DNA from: Actinomycetota bacterium
Lineage (GTDB): Bacteria; Actinomycetota; Acidimicrobiia; Acidimicrobiales; JAJPHE01
Length of the DNA stretch: 60,491 nt
Reading direction: 5' to 3'
NCBI GenBank assembly: GCA_027315345.1
Contig: DAHUYE010000088.1
Coordinates: 1-60,491 of the forward strand
Shown one piece after another: positions 35,301 through 42,991 of this stretch. The translations under genes were made by a program, and so were the position numbers. Within the stretch, counting starts at the first letter, position 1. Every line of letters begins with the position of its first letter. Under the pieces are notes generated by a model, which was not told where the DNA came from, did not search any database, and saw only the letters and a list, made by a program, of their open reading frames with translations.

Positions 35301-36207
35301 CCGCCGCCAGCCAGCGGCTGAATCGGGCGTGCGACTGAGCGTCCGGGACATGTCCCGCTCCTTCGGGGGCGTAACCGCCGTGGCCGGCGTCGACTTCGAG
35401 GTCGGCTACGGCCAGGTCCTCGGCATCATCGGATCCAACGGCGCCGGTAAGACGACGCTGTTCGACCTCTGCTCGGGCTTCCTCTCCGCCGACCGGGGCC
35501 GAATCGTCCTGGAGGGGAGGGATATCACCGAGCTGCCGGCCTGGGCCCGAGCCCAGCGAGGCCTGGGCCGGGTCTTCCAGGACGCCCGGCTGTTCCCTTC
35601 CTTGACCGTGGCCGAGACCATCGCCGCCGCCTGTGAACGCCACGTCGATGTCAAAGAGCCCCTGGCCTGCCTGTTCCACGTCGGGGCGGTAGCGGACTCG
35701 GAGAAAGCGGTGCGGGCCCGGGTCGACCAACTCATCGCCGACATGGGTCTGGACCGCTACCGCGACGCCTTCGTGGCCGAATTGTCGACCGGCACCCGGC
35801 GCATCGTGGAGTTGGCCTGCGCCATGGCCCACCAACCCAGCGTGCTGCTGCTGGACGAGCCGTCCTCAGGCATCGCCCAGCGGGAGAGTGAAGCCCTGGG
35901 CTCGGTCCTGCTCGACCTGAAGGACCGCACCGGCGCCTCCCTGGTCGTAATCGAGCACGACATCCCCCTGGTCTCCTCCATAGCCGACACCCTGATCTGC
36001 TTGCACCTGGGTCAGGTTCTGGTGGCCGGGCCTCCGGCCCAGGTCCTCAAGGACCCCAGGGTCATCGCTTCCTATCTAGGCAGCGATGACGTCACCATCG
36101 CCCGTTCCGGCCGACGGCCGACCCCGGCCCGGGCGGCCAAAGCCAAGCCGGCCAAAGCCGCGGCGAGGTCGATCAGGAAGGCGACCGGCGGTCAACTCAA
36201 GAAGTGA
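32374..36207 (+). CDS. Four-in-one LivH-LivM-LivF-LivG ABC transporter
   Basis: 1277 residues in one uninterrupted frame. Order: LivH-like permease (about 1-330; GIVLVYRSSRIINFAQ), LivM-like permease (about 350-690; ILTGWSGQISLGQFAF, VGIPAVRISGLFLAVETLAFG), a polar linker (about 690-728), LivF-like ATPase (729-965; Walker A GTNGAGKST near 763, LSGGEQQMLTIAQ) and LivG-like ATPase (987-1230; GSNGAGKTT near 1019, LLLDEPSSGIAQ), then a Lys/Ala-rich tail. All catalytic motifs are present. GTG at 32374 follows AAAGGGGGAT. A full importer minus its receptor is thus one polypeptide; no SBP gene is adjacent, so SBP 2 is the nearest candidate. Confidence 0.93.
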   Translation: MIESVRRAADRGPGGQPAARLVGWGAAALVLWGISNALLPSGVPAGVILWGAVLGALSSLTAMGIVLVYRSSRIINFAQADIGGLAAAVAVVMVTGWHVSYFLALPIGLATALATGWLIDVVVVRRFFNAPRLILTVATIGIAQILGGLEIGLPSLFAHLQPLTTFKTPFRFQFSRFPFIFTGDHVLALAVVAVALAGLAWFFRRSDTGIGIRAAADSSERALLLGIPVRRLSTITWILAAGLSGVASMLSAPILGPNLGGVSGPESLLAPLAAAVIARMESLPVTLAAGIGIGVFQQAVFWNYPRSSTVDLALFLLITAALLLQRKRLSRVDDRGLGGFVSVKEVRPTPRLLSGLPEVQTARLVTWLVAGVLVVIVPLFLNNSKLTLIAYIAIYGILAMSLLILTGWSGQISLGQFAFAGVGAAVTSSLLVHAGADLFLALLAGTAVGAVVAALVGIPAVRISGLFLAVETLAFGVPVNTFFLNAAYFPILTPAQVYRPVLLDRIDLAGPLAFYYFCLAVLVMAVVITRNYRRTRVGRAALAVRDNERGASAYAVPPVRAKLVAFAVSGGMAALAGGLYVIGLQGMPFSGFNPETSLVIFTIVVIGGLGSMTGPILGAIYVEGVEYFLHGALQLLATGAGLLLLLMFLPGGLGEVFFGFRDRLLRIIARRRGLSVPSLAERPDYAPEPDAARSETAEVAAPEVLEDDVRPARAGRASRDPAQAAGVDPLISCVDVDAAYGQIQVLFDVGMEIAEGEIVALLGTNGAGKSTVLRVISGLMSPTRGRVYFRGRDITRLSPIERVKLGLVTVPGGRGVFGSLSVEENLRLAAWLTRRDRAFVEEARRRIFELFPVLSERAQTSASSLSGGEQQMLTIAQALLCRPSLLMIDELSLGLAPALVATLLGVVRQINATGTTIVVVEQSVNVATELAQRALFMEKGQVRFSGATADLAGRTDLLRSVFLRGAAPARPARSPRRRQPAAESGVRLSVRDMSRSFGGVTAVAGVDFEVGYGQVLGIIGSNGAGKTTLFDLCSGFLSADRGRIVLEGRDITELPAWARAQRGLGRVFQDARLFPSLTVAETIAAACERHVDVKEPLACLFHVGAVADSEKAVRARVDQLIADMGLDRYRDAFVAELSTGTRRIVELACAMAHQPSVLLLDEPSSGIAQRESEALGSVLLDLKDRTGASLVVIEHDIPLVSSIADTLICLHLGQVLVAGPPAQVLKDPRVIASYLGSDDVTIARSGRRPTPARAAKAKPAKAAARSIRKATGGQLKK

Positions 36208-37402
36208 AGCCGACCGGTGACCAGCTGTGGCCGCCGTCCCGGGTGATGTACAGGTGGGTGCGGCTGCCGGGTATGCCCACCTGTCCTTCGACCACGACAC
36301 CCTGAGAGGCGTCGGTGAAACCCAGGTCCTCCCACGGGAGTCCGCCGCCGCTCGTGTCCTGTTCCACCGTGGTCCAGGTCCTGCCACCGTCGAAACTGCC
36401 GTACAGCTCCGAAGCCCCGGAGGCGGCCGAAATGACCAGGCTGGAGGTGCTGGCCATGGCCAGGCCCAGGGTGTCTCCACCCTGGGGGGCGCTTCCGGCC
36501 GCCTTCCAGGAGGAGCCGGCGTCAGCTGAGACATAGACCAGCTTGGGCTGCTGGCCGGCGGCGGCGCCAGAGGCGCACACCACCGCCATGTCCACGGTGT
36601 CGGCGGCGGCAATGGCATCCCCGGAGGGGCCCTGACACGGAAGGGAACGGGTCGCCCACGTCCCACCGGAATAGGCCCGAAAGACGCTGGCGCCCGCGGC
36701 CGGCTGCACCACCATCCAGAGCGAGGGTCCGTGGACCAGCACCACCCCAGCTACGGCGTTGGGGACGGTACCGCCGGGCACGACCGACCAGGTGTCCGCC
36801 CCCGCCGGGGTGCGGTACACGGCGGCCGGGGCGGGGTTGGCTCCGTTACCGGTGATCACCAGGGCATAGGCGAACCCGGCGCCCGCCTCCAGCGATTGGA
36901 TCGACCCGCCGCCCGGGAGCGGGACATTCGACCAATGGGCGCCCCCGTCGTGGGTGGACTCCAGCACCTGGTGGCCGAAGACCCAGCCATCCATCGGATC
37001 GGCGAACCTGATCTCATCCGCCTCGGGTCCGCTGCCCACGCCGACCGACGGGGCCGGGATCCCGGCCCAGGTCCGGCCCCCGTCCATGGTGCGCAGGACC
37101 GCCGTGCAGGACGCGGCCGAGCAACTCGTCCGGCCCAGCACGTATCCCTCCTGGTCGGATACGAAGGTCACCGACTGTGCCTGGAAGCCGGCGGGCACCG
37201 GCCCCCCCGGTGGCCCGGCCGGGGCGGTGGTCGTGGTGCTCGAAGCGGTAGTGGTGGAGGAGGAAACGGCCGCGGCGGTGCTGGTCGTGGTGGTGGAGTG
37301 GCCCGATGCCACATGCGAGGAGGAGCAGGCGGCCAGGACCAGGACCAAGACGGTCAGGGAAGCGAACGCTCCGGGGAGCGGTGGATGCCGCCGTCTGGCC
37401 AT
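36197..37402 (-). CDS. Sialidase/BNR-like beta-propeller lipoprotein
   Basis: 401 residues. The signal peptide ends with a lipobox (VLAACSSS, lipid Cys26), then a Ser/Thr-rich linker (about 30-60), then repeated propeller blades with Asp-box-like motifs (TMDGGRTW, STHDGGAHW, SFDGGRTW, TRDGGHSW). Such folds include sialidases and photosystem-assembly-type propellers, and no catalytic sialidase set can be confirmed. It would be a membrane-tethered extracellular protein. Its 3' end overlaps the transporter gene end by 11 bases (convergent). TACGGT lies six bases upstream of ATG 37402, suggesting a leaderless start. Confidence 0.85.
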   Translation of the reverse strand: MARRRHPPLPGAFASLTVLVLVLAACSSSHVASGHSTTTTSTAAAVSSSTTTASSTTTTAPAGPPGGPVPAGFQAQSVTFVSDQEGYVLGRTSCSAASCTAVLRTMDGGRTWAGIPAPSVGVGSGPEADEIRFADPMDGWVFGHQVLESTHDGGAHWSNVPLPGGGSIQSLEAGAGFAYALVITGNGANPAPAAVYRTPAGADTWSVVPGGTVPNAVAGVVLVHGPSLWMVVQPAAGASVFRAYSGGTWATRSLPCQGPSGDAIAAADTVDMAVVCASGAAAGQQPKLVYVSADAGSSWKAAGSAPQGGDTLGLAMASTSSLVISAASGASELYGSFDGGRTWTTVEQDTSGGGLPWEDLGFTDASQGVVVEGQVGIPGSRTHLYITRDGGHSWSPVGFTS

Positions 37403-37408
37403 GGCCAG

Positions 37409-37414
37409 ACCGTA
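37409..37414 (-). promoter_or_regulatory. -10 element of leaderless propeller-lipoprotein promoter
   Basis: TACGGT on the minus strand ends six bases before the ATG at 37402; no Shine-Dalgarno is visible in the gap. Confidence 0.4.
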
Positions 37415-37475
37415 ACCGCCGCCACTCCTGCCGGGTGGGCATGGCGGTTGGGCGGCCGGTACCGCCCCGGGAGGG

Positions 37476-38072
37476 TCAGGCGGCGGCCGGGTCCGTGTTG
37501 CGCAGATGCAGACGACCCCGCCGGGCCGCCGGCGCGCTGCGCTCGGCCATCACCCGGCGGAAGGGGCTGATGGTGAGCAAGGTTCCGCCCAGCGCGGCCA
37601 GCACGATCCCCACTCCCAGGCTGTAGCCAAGGACGGTGACGAAGTCGGCCAGTGGGCCTCCCGAGGCCGCCCCGTAGGCCGGAGCGGCCGTCCCGTAGAA
37701 GATCGGGTAGATGGAGCGGCCCAGCACGAACCAGGCCCCGGAGGCCAGGGCCAGCAGGCCGCCCAGGCGATGGAAGGCCAGAGCCACCCCCGGCCCGGCC
37801 ACGGTCAGGAGCAGGCCGGCCGCCACCGCTCCGGCACCGGGCAGCAGGTTGAGCACGGTGTGGGGGGTGGTCCACTGCCACGCCCTGGCCCCGGCCGGAC
37901 CGTAGTGAAAGACGGGACCGGCGTAGGCGACCAGCGCACCCCAGGCACCGACCAGCAGGACCAGCAGGCCGTGGAAAGCCGCCCGGCCCCGGGCCGGTTC
38001 CGTGACCGGTCGGGAAGCCTCGACGGCGGGAATGGCGGTGGTATCGCTCATGGCGACGGGGTCGTTGGACAT
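37476..38072 (-). CDS. Four-helix membrane protein of unknown function
   Basis: 198 residues with a polar N-terminus of about 30 residues and four hydrophobic helices (about 33-52, 72-94, 98-118, 145-168). A PHTVLNLLPGAGA segment lies at the start of helix 2, and FYGTAAPAYGAASGGPL forms an outer loop. The C-terminus is basic and cytoplasmic. I do not recognise the family. ATG at 38072 follows AGGAGGAG, a strong ribosome-binding site, so this is a true gene. Confidence 0.7.
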   Translation of the reverse strand: MSNDPVAMSDTTAIPAVEASRPVTEPARGRAAFHGLLVLLVGAWGALVAYAGPVFHYGPAGARAWQWTTPHTVLNLLPGAGAVAAGLLLTVAGPGVALAFHRLGGLLALASGAWFVLGRSIYPIFYGTAAPAYGAASGGPLADFVTVLGYSLGVGIVLAALGGTLLTISPFRRVMAERSAPAARRGRLHLRNTDPAAA

Positions 38073-38133
38073 GGGACGCTCCTCCTGCTCGTACCGGTCC
38101 GGGCCCAGCCCGGCCAGGCGTTACTGCGTCGTG

Positions 38134-39099
38134 TCATTCCCAGTCGGAGCCGGAGTCAAGCCCCCGACGGGCCGCCCAGGCTGCCTGGCCGGCAGGTCCA
38201 CCTGGCTCCGCTCCCTTGGCCAGGTAGCTGCGGCCCCGGTACAGCTCTGCGTAGGTGTCAGTCAGCTCGGGGTGGGCTCTGGCCAACCAGGCCAGGTAGT
38301 GCTCCTTCACCCCGGGACGCAGATGCAGCCGGATCGGAGACACCGAGGAGGCTCCAGCGGCTCGACAGGCCTCCACCACTGCCGCCACCTGGTCTGAGCG
38401 GTCGGAGAGACCTGGGATGATCGGTGCCACCAGCACTCCACAAGGGATGCCCGCCTCCGAGAGGCGGCGAAGGGCGGCCACGCGCTGGCCGGGATGGGGC
38501 GTGCCGGGCTCGGTCTCTCGCCACACCTCGTCCTCGAGGGTCCCGATGGAGAAGCTGACGTGGGCCAATCCCCGGCGCGCCGCCTCGGCCAGTAGGTCCC
38601 TGTCCCGCAGGATCAGCGTTGACTTGGTCAGTATCGAGAACGGGTTGTCGGCCTCGAGCAGAGCTTCGATGATCCCTCGGGTCAGGTGGTACCTCCCCTC
38701 GCAGCGCTGATACGGGTCGGTATTGGTCCCCATGGCAATGGGCGCCCCGGCCCAGCGTCGGGCGGCCAGCTCCGCCCTGACCTTCTCCACCGCGTTGATC
38801 TTCACCACGATCTTGCGCTCGAAGTCCTCCCCTACGTTGAGCCCGAGGTACTCGTGTGTCGGCCGGGCGAAGCAGTACACGCACGCGTGGCTGCAGCCCC
38901 GGTAGGCGTTGATGGTGTATTCGAAGGGCAGCCGGGACGAAGCCGGGACCCGGTTGATCAGACGCTGGGCGTTTACGTGGAGGAATTCGGTGTCGGCGAA
39001 CTCCCCCGTGCCGACGTGTCGGTCGAGGAGAGCATCGGCGTCGAAGAGCGCACCCTGGCCGGCATCGTCCCCGGCCAACCGCCACCGCAGCTGAGCCAT
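38134..39099 (-). CDS. Radical SAM protein, Rv2578c/SplB-like
   Basis: 321 residues. The 4Fe-4S triad is C69-x3-C73-x2-C76 in CSHACVYC, preceded by YRG, as in spore-photoproduct-lyase-like radical SAM proteins. MGTNTDPYQ, SILTKSTLILRD and SFSIGTLEDEVWRETEPGTP follow along the SAM barrel. Family members are linked to DNA repair, though the reaction of this branch is not settled. The gene has TATAGT five bases before ATG 39099 and a perfect LexA-like palindrome directly upstream, so it is probably SOS-induced from a leaderless promoter. Confidence 0.9.
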   Translation of the reverse strand: MAQLRWRLAGDDAGQGALFDADALLDRHVGTGEFADTEFLHVNAQRLINRVPASSRLPFEYTINAYRGCSHACVYCFARPTHEYLGLNVGEDFERKIVVKINAVEKVRAELAARRWAGAPIAMGTNTDPYQRCEGRYHLTRGIIEALLEADNPFSILTKSTLILRDRDLLAEAARRGLAHVSFSIGTLEDEVWRETEPGTPHPGQRVAALRRLSEAGIPCGVLVAPIIPGLSDRSDQVAAVVEACRAAGASSVSPIRLHLRPGVKEHYLAWLARAHPELTDTYAELYRGRSYLAKGAEPGGPAGQAAWAARRGLDSGSDWE

Positions 39100-39104
39100 A
39101 TCCC

Positions 39105-39110
39105 ACTATA
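39105..39110 (-). promoter_or_regulatory. -10 element of the radical SAM gene promoter
   Basis: TATAGT on the minus strand, five bases upstream of ATG 39099 and directly abutting the LexA-like operator. A leaderless transcript is implied. Confidence 0.5.
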
Positions 39111-39126
39111 GCGAACACCTGTTCGC
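39111..39126. promoter_or_regulatory. LexA/SOS-box-like operator
   Basis: GCGAAC-ACCT-GTTCGC is a perfect 6+4+6 palindrome matching the actinobacterial and Gram-positive SOS box core CGAAC-N4-GTTCG. It lies 12 bases upstream of the radical SAM start, immediately upstream of its -10 hexamer, where LexA would block RNA polymerase. The upstream gene ends at 39150, so the site can only serve this gene. Confidence 0.75.
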
Positions 39127-39149
39127 CCGGTCGGAAGACGGAGTTCAGG

Positions 39150-40127
39150 TCACTTGATGACCAGGGCGTTGGGCGGGGAGGCGACCCCGGCGGCCAGGTT
39201 GAGAGGAGCTGAGGTGAAGAAGCCCTCGTAGACCCCGTCGGCGGCACAGTCCTCGGCCAGGGGCTCGAGATTCCACATCTCCCCGATCGGAAGGCCGAGC
39301 AGGGGCAGGATGGCGAAGTGGGCGAACAACTCGTAGGTCCGCTCGGGGTCCTCCCGGATGGCCTCGAAGGTCTCCGGGGTCGCCAGCGCACCCGGCGGCC
39401 AGACTTCCAGGGCGGGGTTATCGGCGGCCACGGCGGCGATGTGGAGGTCCCACAAGGTCTGCACGGTCTCGCGGGCCGGCCGCAGCCCCGGGGTCTTGAG
39501 CGCGCCGGCCAGTTCCTGGCGCTCGACGCCCGATAAACCGGTGTACCAGGCGATCCACCCGGTTCGGATCAGCAGGACGTCCCCGGTGGCGATCCGGGTC
39601 GCCTGGGCGTCCGCCGTGGCCAGGAGTTCGGAGGCGTCGATCGGATCGGAGGCGGTCATATCGAGAGGACGTCCCTGGGCTTGCCGCCAGCGCCCGACGT
39701 CCAGCAGGACGGCCCGGCCGGCCAGGCCCCGCCGGGCCCAGTGGTGAATGCCGTGATCCTCATCGTCCACCCCGCCGTAGAACCCGTGAGAGGCGCTCTT
39801 GATGTGGCGGAATCCGTCCCACTGGCTCGAGCTCTGGGTATTCCAGCCGCTGAGGCTGTCGTCGTGGCCCACCTCGTTGGCCAGCCACTCGACGTGGTGC
39901 TCGAAGGCCGCCCGGCCGAACAGAGGTGGGTCGGGGAGGTTCATCTCCCAGTTGAGGGCGAAGACCTTCCCACTCTTGACCAGCCCGGCCGCGGCCTTGG
40001 TCCGCTCTTCAGTCAGGAGGTTGAGGCACCCGAGGACATCCCCCTCGCCCCATACGCCCCAAGATGAGCCGGCCGGGGCACCCTCCCGCACCGGCAGCTC
40101 GTCATACGAAGGCAGTTCCTCAGGCAA
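39150..40127 (-). CDS. Cyclase-family metal-dependent hydrolase
   Basis: 325 residues of the cyclase/kynurenine-formamidase-like family. The metal region is SQWDGFRHIKSASHGFYGG (about 101-119), followed by ARRGLAGRAVLLDVGRW, GDVLLIRTGW and an LWDLHIAAVAADNPALEVWP segment typical of the long form of this family. It probably hydrolyses an amide or lactone; the substrate is unknown. The start is TTG at 40127 after GGGGGAA. It is divergent from the DUF72 gene across 57 bases. Confidence 0.88.
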   Translation of the reverse strand: MPEELPSYDELPVREGAPAGSSWGVWGEGDVLGCLNLLTEERTKAAAGLVKSGKVFALNWEMNLPDPPLFGRAAFEHHVEWLANEVGHDDSLSGWNTQSSSQWDGFRHIKSASHGFYGGVDDEDHGIHHWARRGLAGRAVLLDVGRWRQAQGRPLDMTASDPIDASELLATADAQATRIATGDVLLIRTGWIAWYTGLSGVERQELAGALKTPGLRPARETVQTLWDLHIAAVAADNPALEVWPPGALATPETFEAIREDPERTYELFAHFAILPLLGLPIGEMWNLEPLAEDCAADGVYEGFFTSAPLNLAAGVASPPNALVIK

Positions 40128-40184
40128 TTCTTCCCCCTAGTCTTTCGGCCCGGGCAGCGAGCCGTCGCAGGAACTTATCGGGAG

Positions 40185-41144
40185 GTGAGAGGACTGGGCG
40201 AGGTCCTGATCGGTACGGCGTCATGGACCGATCCGTCTCTGGCCAAGTCGGGTTGGTATCCGCCGGAGGCCAGCAGCCCGGCCGACCGGCTCCGGTACTA
40301 CGCCACCCGATTCCCTCTGGTAGAGGTCGACTCCACCTACTACTTCCTCCCCTCGGAGCGGAACTCGGTTCTGTGGGTGGCGCGCACTCCACCCGGTTTC
40401 GTCTTCAACATCAAGGCCTTCTCGCTCCTGACCGGCCACCCCACCAAGACGGCGGCCCTCCCCAAGGATGTGGCCACACCGGCCGACAAGAAGCGGGTCT
40501 ATCCGGACGCCCTAGACCCGAAGGCCATCGACACGATCTGGGACCGTTTCCTCGGTGCCCTGCAACCTCTGGACCGGGCTGGCCGCCTGGGGGCGGTGCT
40601 GTTCCAGTTCCCTCCGTGGTTCGGGATATCCAGGTCGAACAAACTCACCATCCTCGACTGCGCCCGGCGCTGCCATCCCTGGCCGGCGGCAGTCGAACTG
40701 CGCAACCCAAGTTGGTTCAACGAGGAGAACTGGGCCGAGACGGTGGACTTCCTGGAGGGCCACGATCTTCCCTTTGTCTGCGTCGACATGCCTCAGGGCC
40801 TGGAGGGGTCGGTGCCGCCCCGGGTGGCGGTCACCTCGGAGCTGGCTATGGTCCGCTTCCACGGGCGCAACGCCGAAGAGTGGAACCGGGGATCGGTGGA
40901 GAGCCGTTACGACTACGGATACCGCCCGGACGAGCTGGCCGAGTGGGTCCCGCGCATCCAGGAGATGTCGGCCCAAGCCGAGCGCACCCACGTTCTCATG
41001 AACAACCACGGCCACCACGCTCCCCGCAACGGAGCCGACCTGGCCGACCTTCTCCGGGCGGCCGGTACCAACCCACAGGCGGCCCCCTCGGTTCCCGCCC
41101 GACCGGGCGCCGAGCCGGGTCCGGATCAAGCCACGTTGCTCTGA
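40185..41144 (+). CDS. DUF72 (YecE-like) protein
   Basis: 319 residues of the YecE/DUF72 TIM-barrel family: IGTASWTDPSLAKSGWYPP at the start, LVEVDSTYYFLPS, FVFNIKAFSLLTGHPT, LFQFPPWF, ELRNPSWF and FHGRNAEEWN are all family segments. The biochemical role is unknown. GTG at 40185 directly abuts a GGGAGG sequence, too close for normal use, so either a poorly placed ribosome-binding site or the AGGA at 40169 is used. The start may be off by a few codons. Confidence 0.88.
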   Translation: MRGLGEVLIGTASWTDPSLAKSGWYPPEASSPADRLRYYATRFPLVEVDSTYYFLPSERNSVLWVARTPPGFVFNIKAFSLLTGHPTKTAALPKDVATPADKKRVYPDALDPKAIDTIWDRFLGALQPLDRAGRLGAVLFQFPPWFGISRSNKLTILDCARRCHPWPAAVELRNPSWFNEENWAETVDFLEGHDLPFVCVDMPQGLEGSVPPRVAVTSELAMVRFHGRNAEEWNRGSVESRYDYGYRPDELAEWVPRIQEMSAQAERTHVLMNNHGHHAPRNGADLADLLRAAGTNPQAAPSVPARPGAEPGPDQATLL

Positions 41145-41200
41145 GCGCGGAAACGGGTAGGACGAGGGGGCAAGTCGATCCAATAGGAGTGATTACGCCA

Positions 41201-41239
41201 ATGGCGAACGAGCTTTCTGGTTAGACGGTCGTATTCCTG
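41201..41239 (+). other. Expected first codons of the PfpI gene, broken by an in-frame TAG
   Basis: ATG at 41201 opens MANELSG, then TAG at 41222-41224, then TVVFLVANEGIEQ in the same frame. The residues after the stop form the first beta-strand of the DJ-1/PfpI fold, so the original start was almost certainly at 41201 and the codon was probably AAG (Lys). A single base change or a sequencing error explains it. Confidence 0.7.
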
Positions 41240-41767
41240 GTGGCCAACGAGGGCATTGAGCAGGTGGAGTTGACCAAGCCCTGGCAGGCGGTGGAAGAGG
41301 CCGGTGGACAGCCGGTGCTGGCGGCACCCAAGGGCGGAAAGGTGCAGGCCTTCAACCATTTGGACAAGGCCGGCACCTTCAAGGTGGATGTCACCACCGA
41401 CCAGCTGTCCGGGCAGCAGTTCGCCGGGGTCGTACTGCCGGGCGGGGTGGCCAACCCCGATCAGCTGCGCATGGACCGGCCGGCTATGGAGTTCCTGTCC
41501 AAGTGGACGGAAGACGATCGGCCGGTGGCCGCCATATGTCACGGAGCCTGGACCCTGGTCGAGGTCGGTGCAGTCAAGGGCCGCACCTTGACCTCCTGGC
41601 CCAGCCTTCAGACCGACATCCGCAACGCCGGAGGCACCTGGGTGGACGAAGAGGTGCACACCGACCAGAACCTGGTCACCAGCCGAAAGCCGGACGACCT
41701 GGAGGCCTTCTGTGCCGCCTTGGTGAAGCTGTTCAGTTCGGCCCGGGACGAGCACAAGGCCGCCTGA
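41240..41767 (+). CDS. DJ-1/PfpI family protein, N-terminus interrupted
   Basis: 175 residues from GTG at 41240. The fold continues with VVLPGGVANPDQLR and the nucleophile elbow AAICHGAW (Cys100, His101), followed by TSWPSLQTDIRNAGGTWVDEEV, as in PfpI/YhbO-type proteins, which act in protein or metabolite deglycation or proteolysis. Starting here removes the first beta-strand, so if the upstream TAG at 41222 is real the gene is probably non-functional or needs a poor internal start. It is flanked by DUF72 and a zinc-ribbon gene on the opposite strand. Confidence 0.75.
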   Translation: MANEGIEQVELTKPWQAVEEAGGQPVLAAPKGGKVQAFNHLDKAGTFKVDVTTDQLSGQQFAGVVLPGGVANPDQLRMDRPAMEFLSKWTEDDRPVAAICHGAWTLVEVGAVKGRTLTSWPSLQTDIRNAGGTWVDEEVHTDQNLVTSRKPDDLEAFCAALVKLFSSARDEHKAA

Positions 41768-41773
41768 GGATCT

Positions 41774-42085
41774 CTATCCGTCCAACTGACGCAGAACCTC
41801 GGCTTCCTGCGGGGACGCATCCGGGCCGTACTTGAGGGCCAGCGTGCCCCGGGCTGAACAGTTGGGGCATTCCAGCGCCACGACCAGCGCCATGTCGTCG
41901 GGGTCCGAGGCCCCCTCGGTACGGCGCTGGTCACGCAGCCGATAGCGGGCGGCCCGTTGGCTGGTACCACATGAGGCGCACCTCACCTCGGCCGTCCCGG
42001 CCAGAACCATCTCATCGGTGAAGCCCCGCTCCTCGTAGTGGGCGATCAGTTCCAAGACGCTGGATGCTCCCGAGGCGAAGGTCAT
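41774..42085 (-). CDS. Small zinc-ribbon-like protein
   Basis: 103 residues with two Cys pairs, C36-x2-C39 and C73-x2-C76, about 35 residues apart, which is the arrangement of a zinc ribbon. The N-terminal 30 residues are probably helical (SVLELIAHYEERGFTDEM). No enzyme motif is seen. The ATG at 42085 is divergent from the DinB/mycothiol-type gene 89 bases away. Function unknown; regulation or nucleic-acid contact is possible. Confidence 0.7.
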   Translation of the reverse strand: MTFASGASSVLELIAHYEERGFTDEMVLAGTAEVRCASCGTSQRAARYRLRDQRRTEGASDPDDMALVVALECPNCSARGTLALKYGPDASPQEAEVLRQLDG

Positions 42086-42174
42086 ATCGACCGCGATACC
42101 CGTCCGCGGGCGCCGCTACGCCGTACCCGAGGATGAGGGCTTGCCGCCCCTCCACAGCCGGGACATGCTGAATC

Positions 42175-42912
42175 ATGACGCCTTCGCCTGAGGACTACCT
42201 GGATCACATCCGCGCTGAGGCCAAGGCCATGGCCGCCGCCGCCCGGGCCGGGGATCTCGAGGCCCGGGTGCCGGGTTGTCCGGAGTGGAGCGTCTACGAC
42301 CTGGTCGCCCACACCAGTGGCGTCCATCGCTGGGCCACCGAGATGGTGCGGACCCGGGCCAGCCGGCCGGTGTCGCGCCGGGACATGCCGCCCGCCCCCG
42401 AGGGGGCGGCGGTCATCGACTGGTTCGCCCAGGGCGCAACCGAACTGGCCAGCGCGCTGGAAGAGACCGGCCCGGAGGCGGAGGTCTGGAACTGGTCCAC
42501 GGATACCCGGTCGGCCTTCTGGTTCCGCCGGCAGGCCCAGGAGACGGCCGTGCATCGCTGGGATACGCAGTCGGCCCAAGGTGGAGGTGAGCCGATCCCC
42601 GCCGCTCTGGCCATCGACGGGATCGAGGAACTGCTCAGCCTCTGGCTGCCCGGACTGGCGGCCGGGCAGGAAGGAACGGGACTGGGTGGTTCGCTTCACC
42701 TCCACGCCACCGATGAAAACGGCGAATGGACCATTCACAGCACCGGGGGCGCCGTCTCCGTCCAGACCGGCCACGGTAAGGCCGATGCCGCCATCCGGGC
42801 CCCCGCCTCCGACCTGCTGCTGTACCTCTGGGGCCGGCCCGTGGACGGGGCGGTAGAGGTGTTCGGGGACGGGGCCATCCCGTCCCGTTGGCGGCAGCAG
42901 GTCAGGATCTAG
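42175..42912 (+). CDS. Maleylpyruvate isomerase-type, DinB-fold mycothiol-dependent protein
   Basis: 245 residues. The N-terminal DinB/MDMPI domain (about 5-150) has CPEWSVYDLVAHTSGVHRW with His46, and QETAVHRWD with Glu123 and His127, the three metal-ligand positions. A C-terminal alpha/beta domain follows (about 170-245). Founding members use mycothiol to isomerise maleylpyruvate, but most homologues have no assigned substrate. Mycothiol synthesis is present in this organism (mshC at 9732). ATG at 42175. Confidence 0.87.
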   Translation: MTPSPEDYLDHIRAEAKAMAAAARAGDLEARVPGCPEWSVYDLVAHTSGVHRWATEMVRTRASRPVSRRDMPPAPEGAAVIDWFAQGATELASALEETGPEAEVWNWSTDTRSAFWFRRQAQETAVHRWDTQSAQGGGEPIPAALAIDGIEELLSLWLPGLAAGQEGTGLGGSLHLHATDENGEWTIHSTGGAVSVQTGHGKADAAIRAPASDLLLYLWGRPVDGAVEVFGDGAIPSRWRQQVRI

Positions 42913-42991
42913 CCGTGGCGGCCCGCCCGATGGTGCCTGCGTCACCCCGCCAGCTTGACCGCTTCCGCCGGGACCTGCGCCAGCCAGGGAG

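Noticed and set aside
33439-35835. 798-residue minus-strand frame
   Set aside because: Antisense to the four-in-one Liv transporter, whose motifs are intact; the composition is His/Gly/Gln-rich noise.
41222-41224. TAG read as pyrrolysine or selenocysteine-like recoding
   Set aside because: No recoding signal and no conserved residue expected here; a Lys-to-stop change or an error is simpler.
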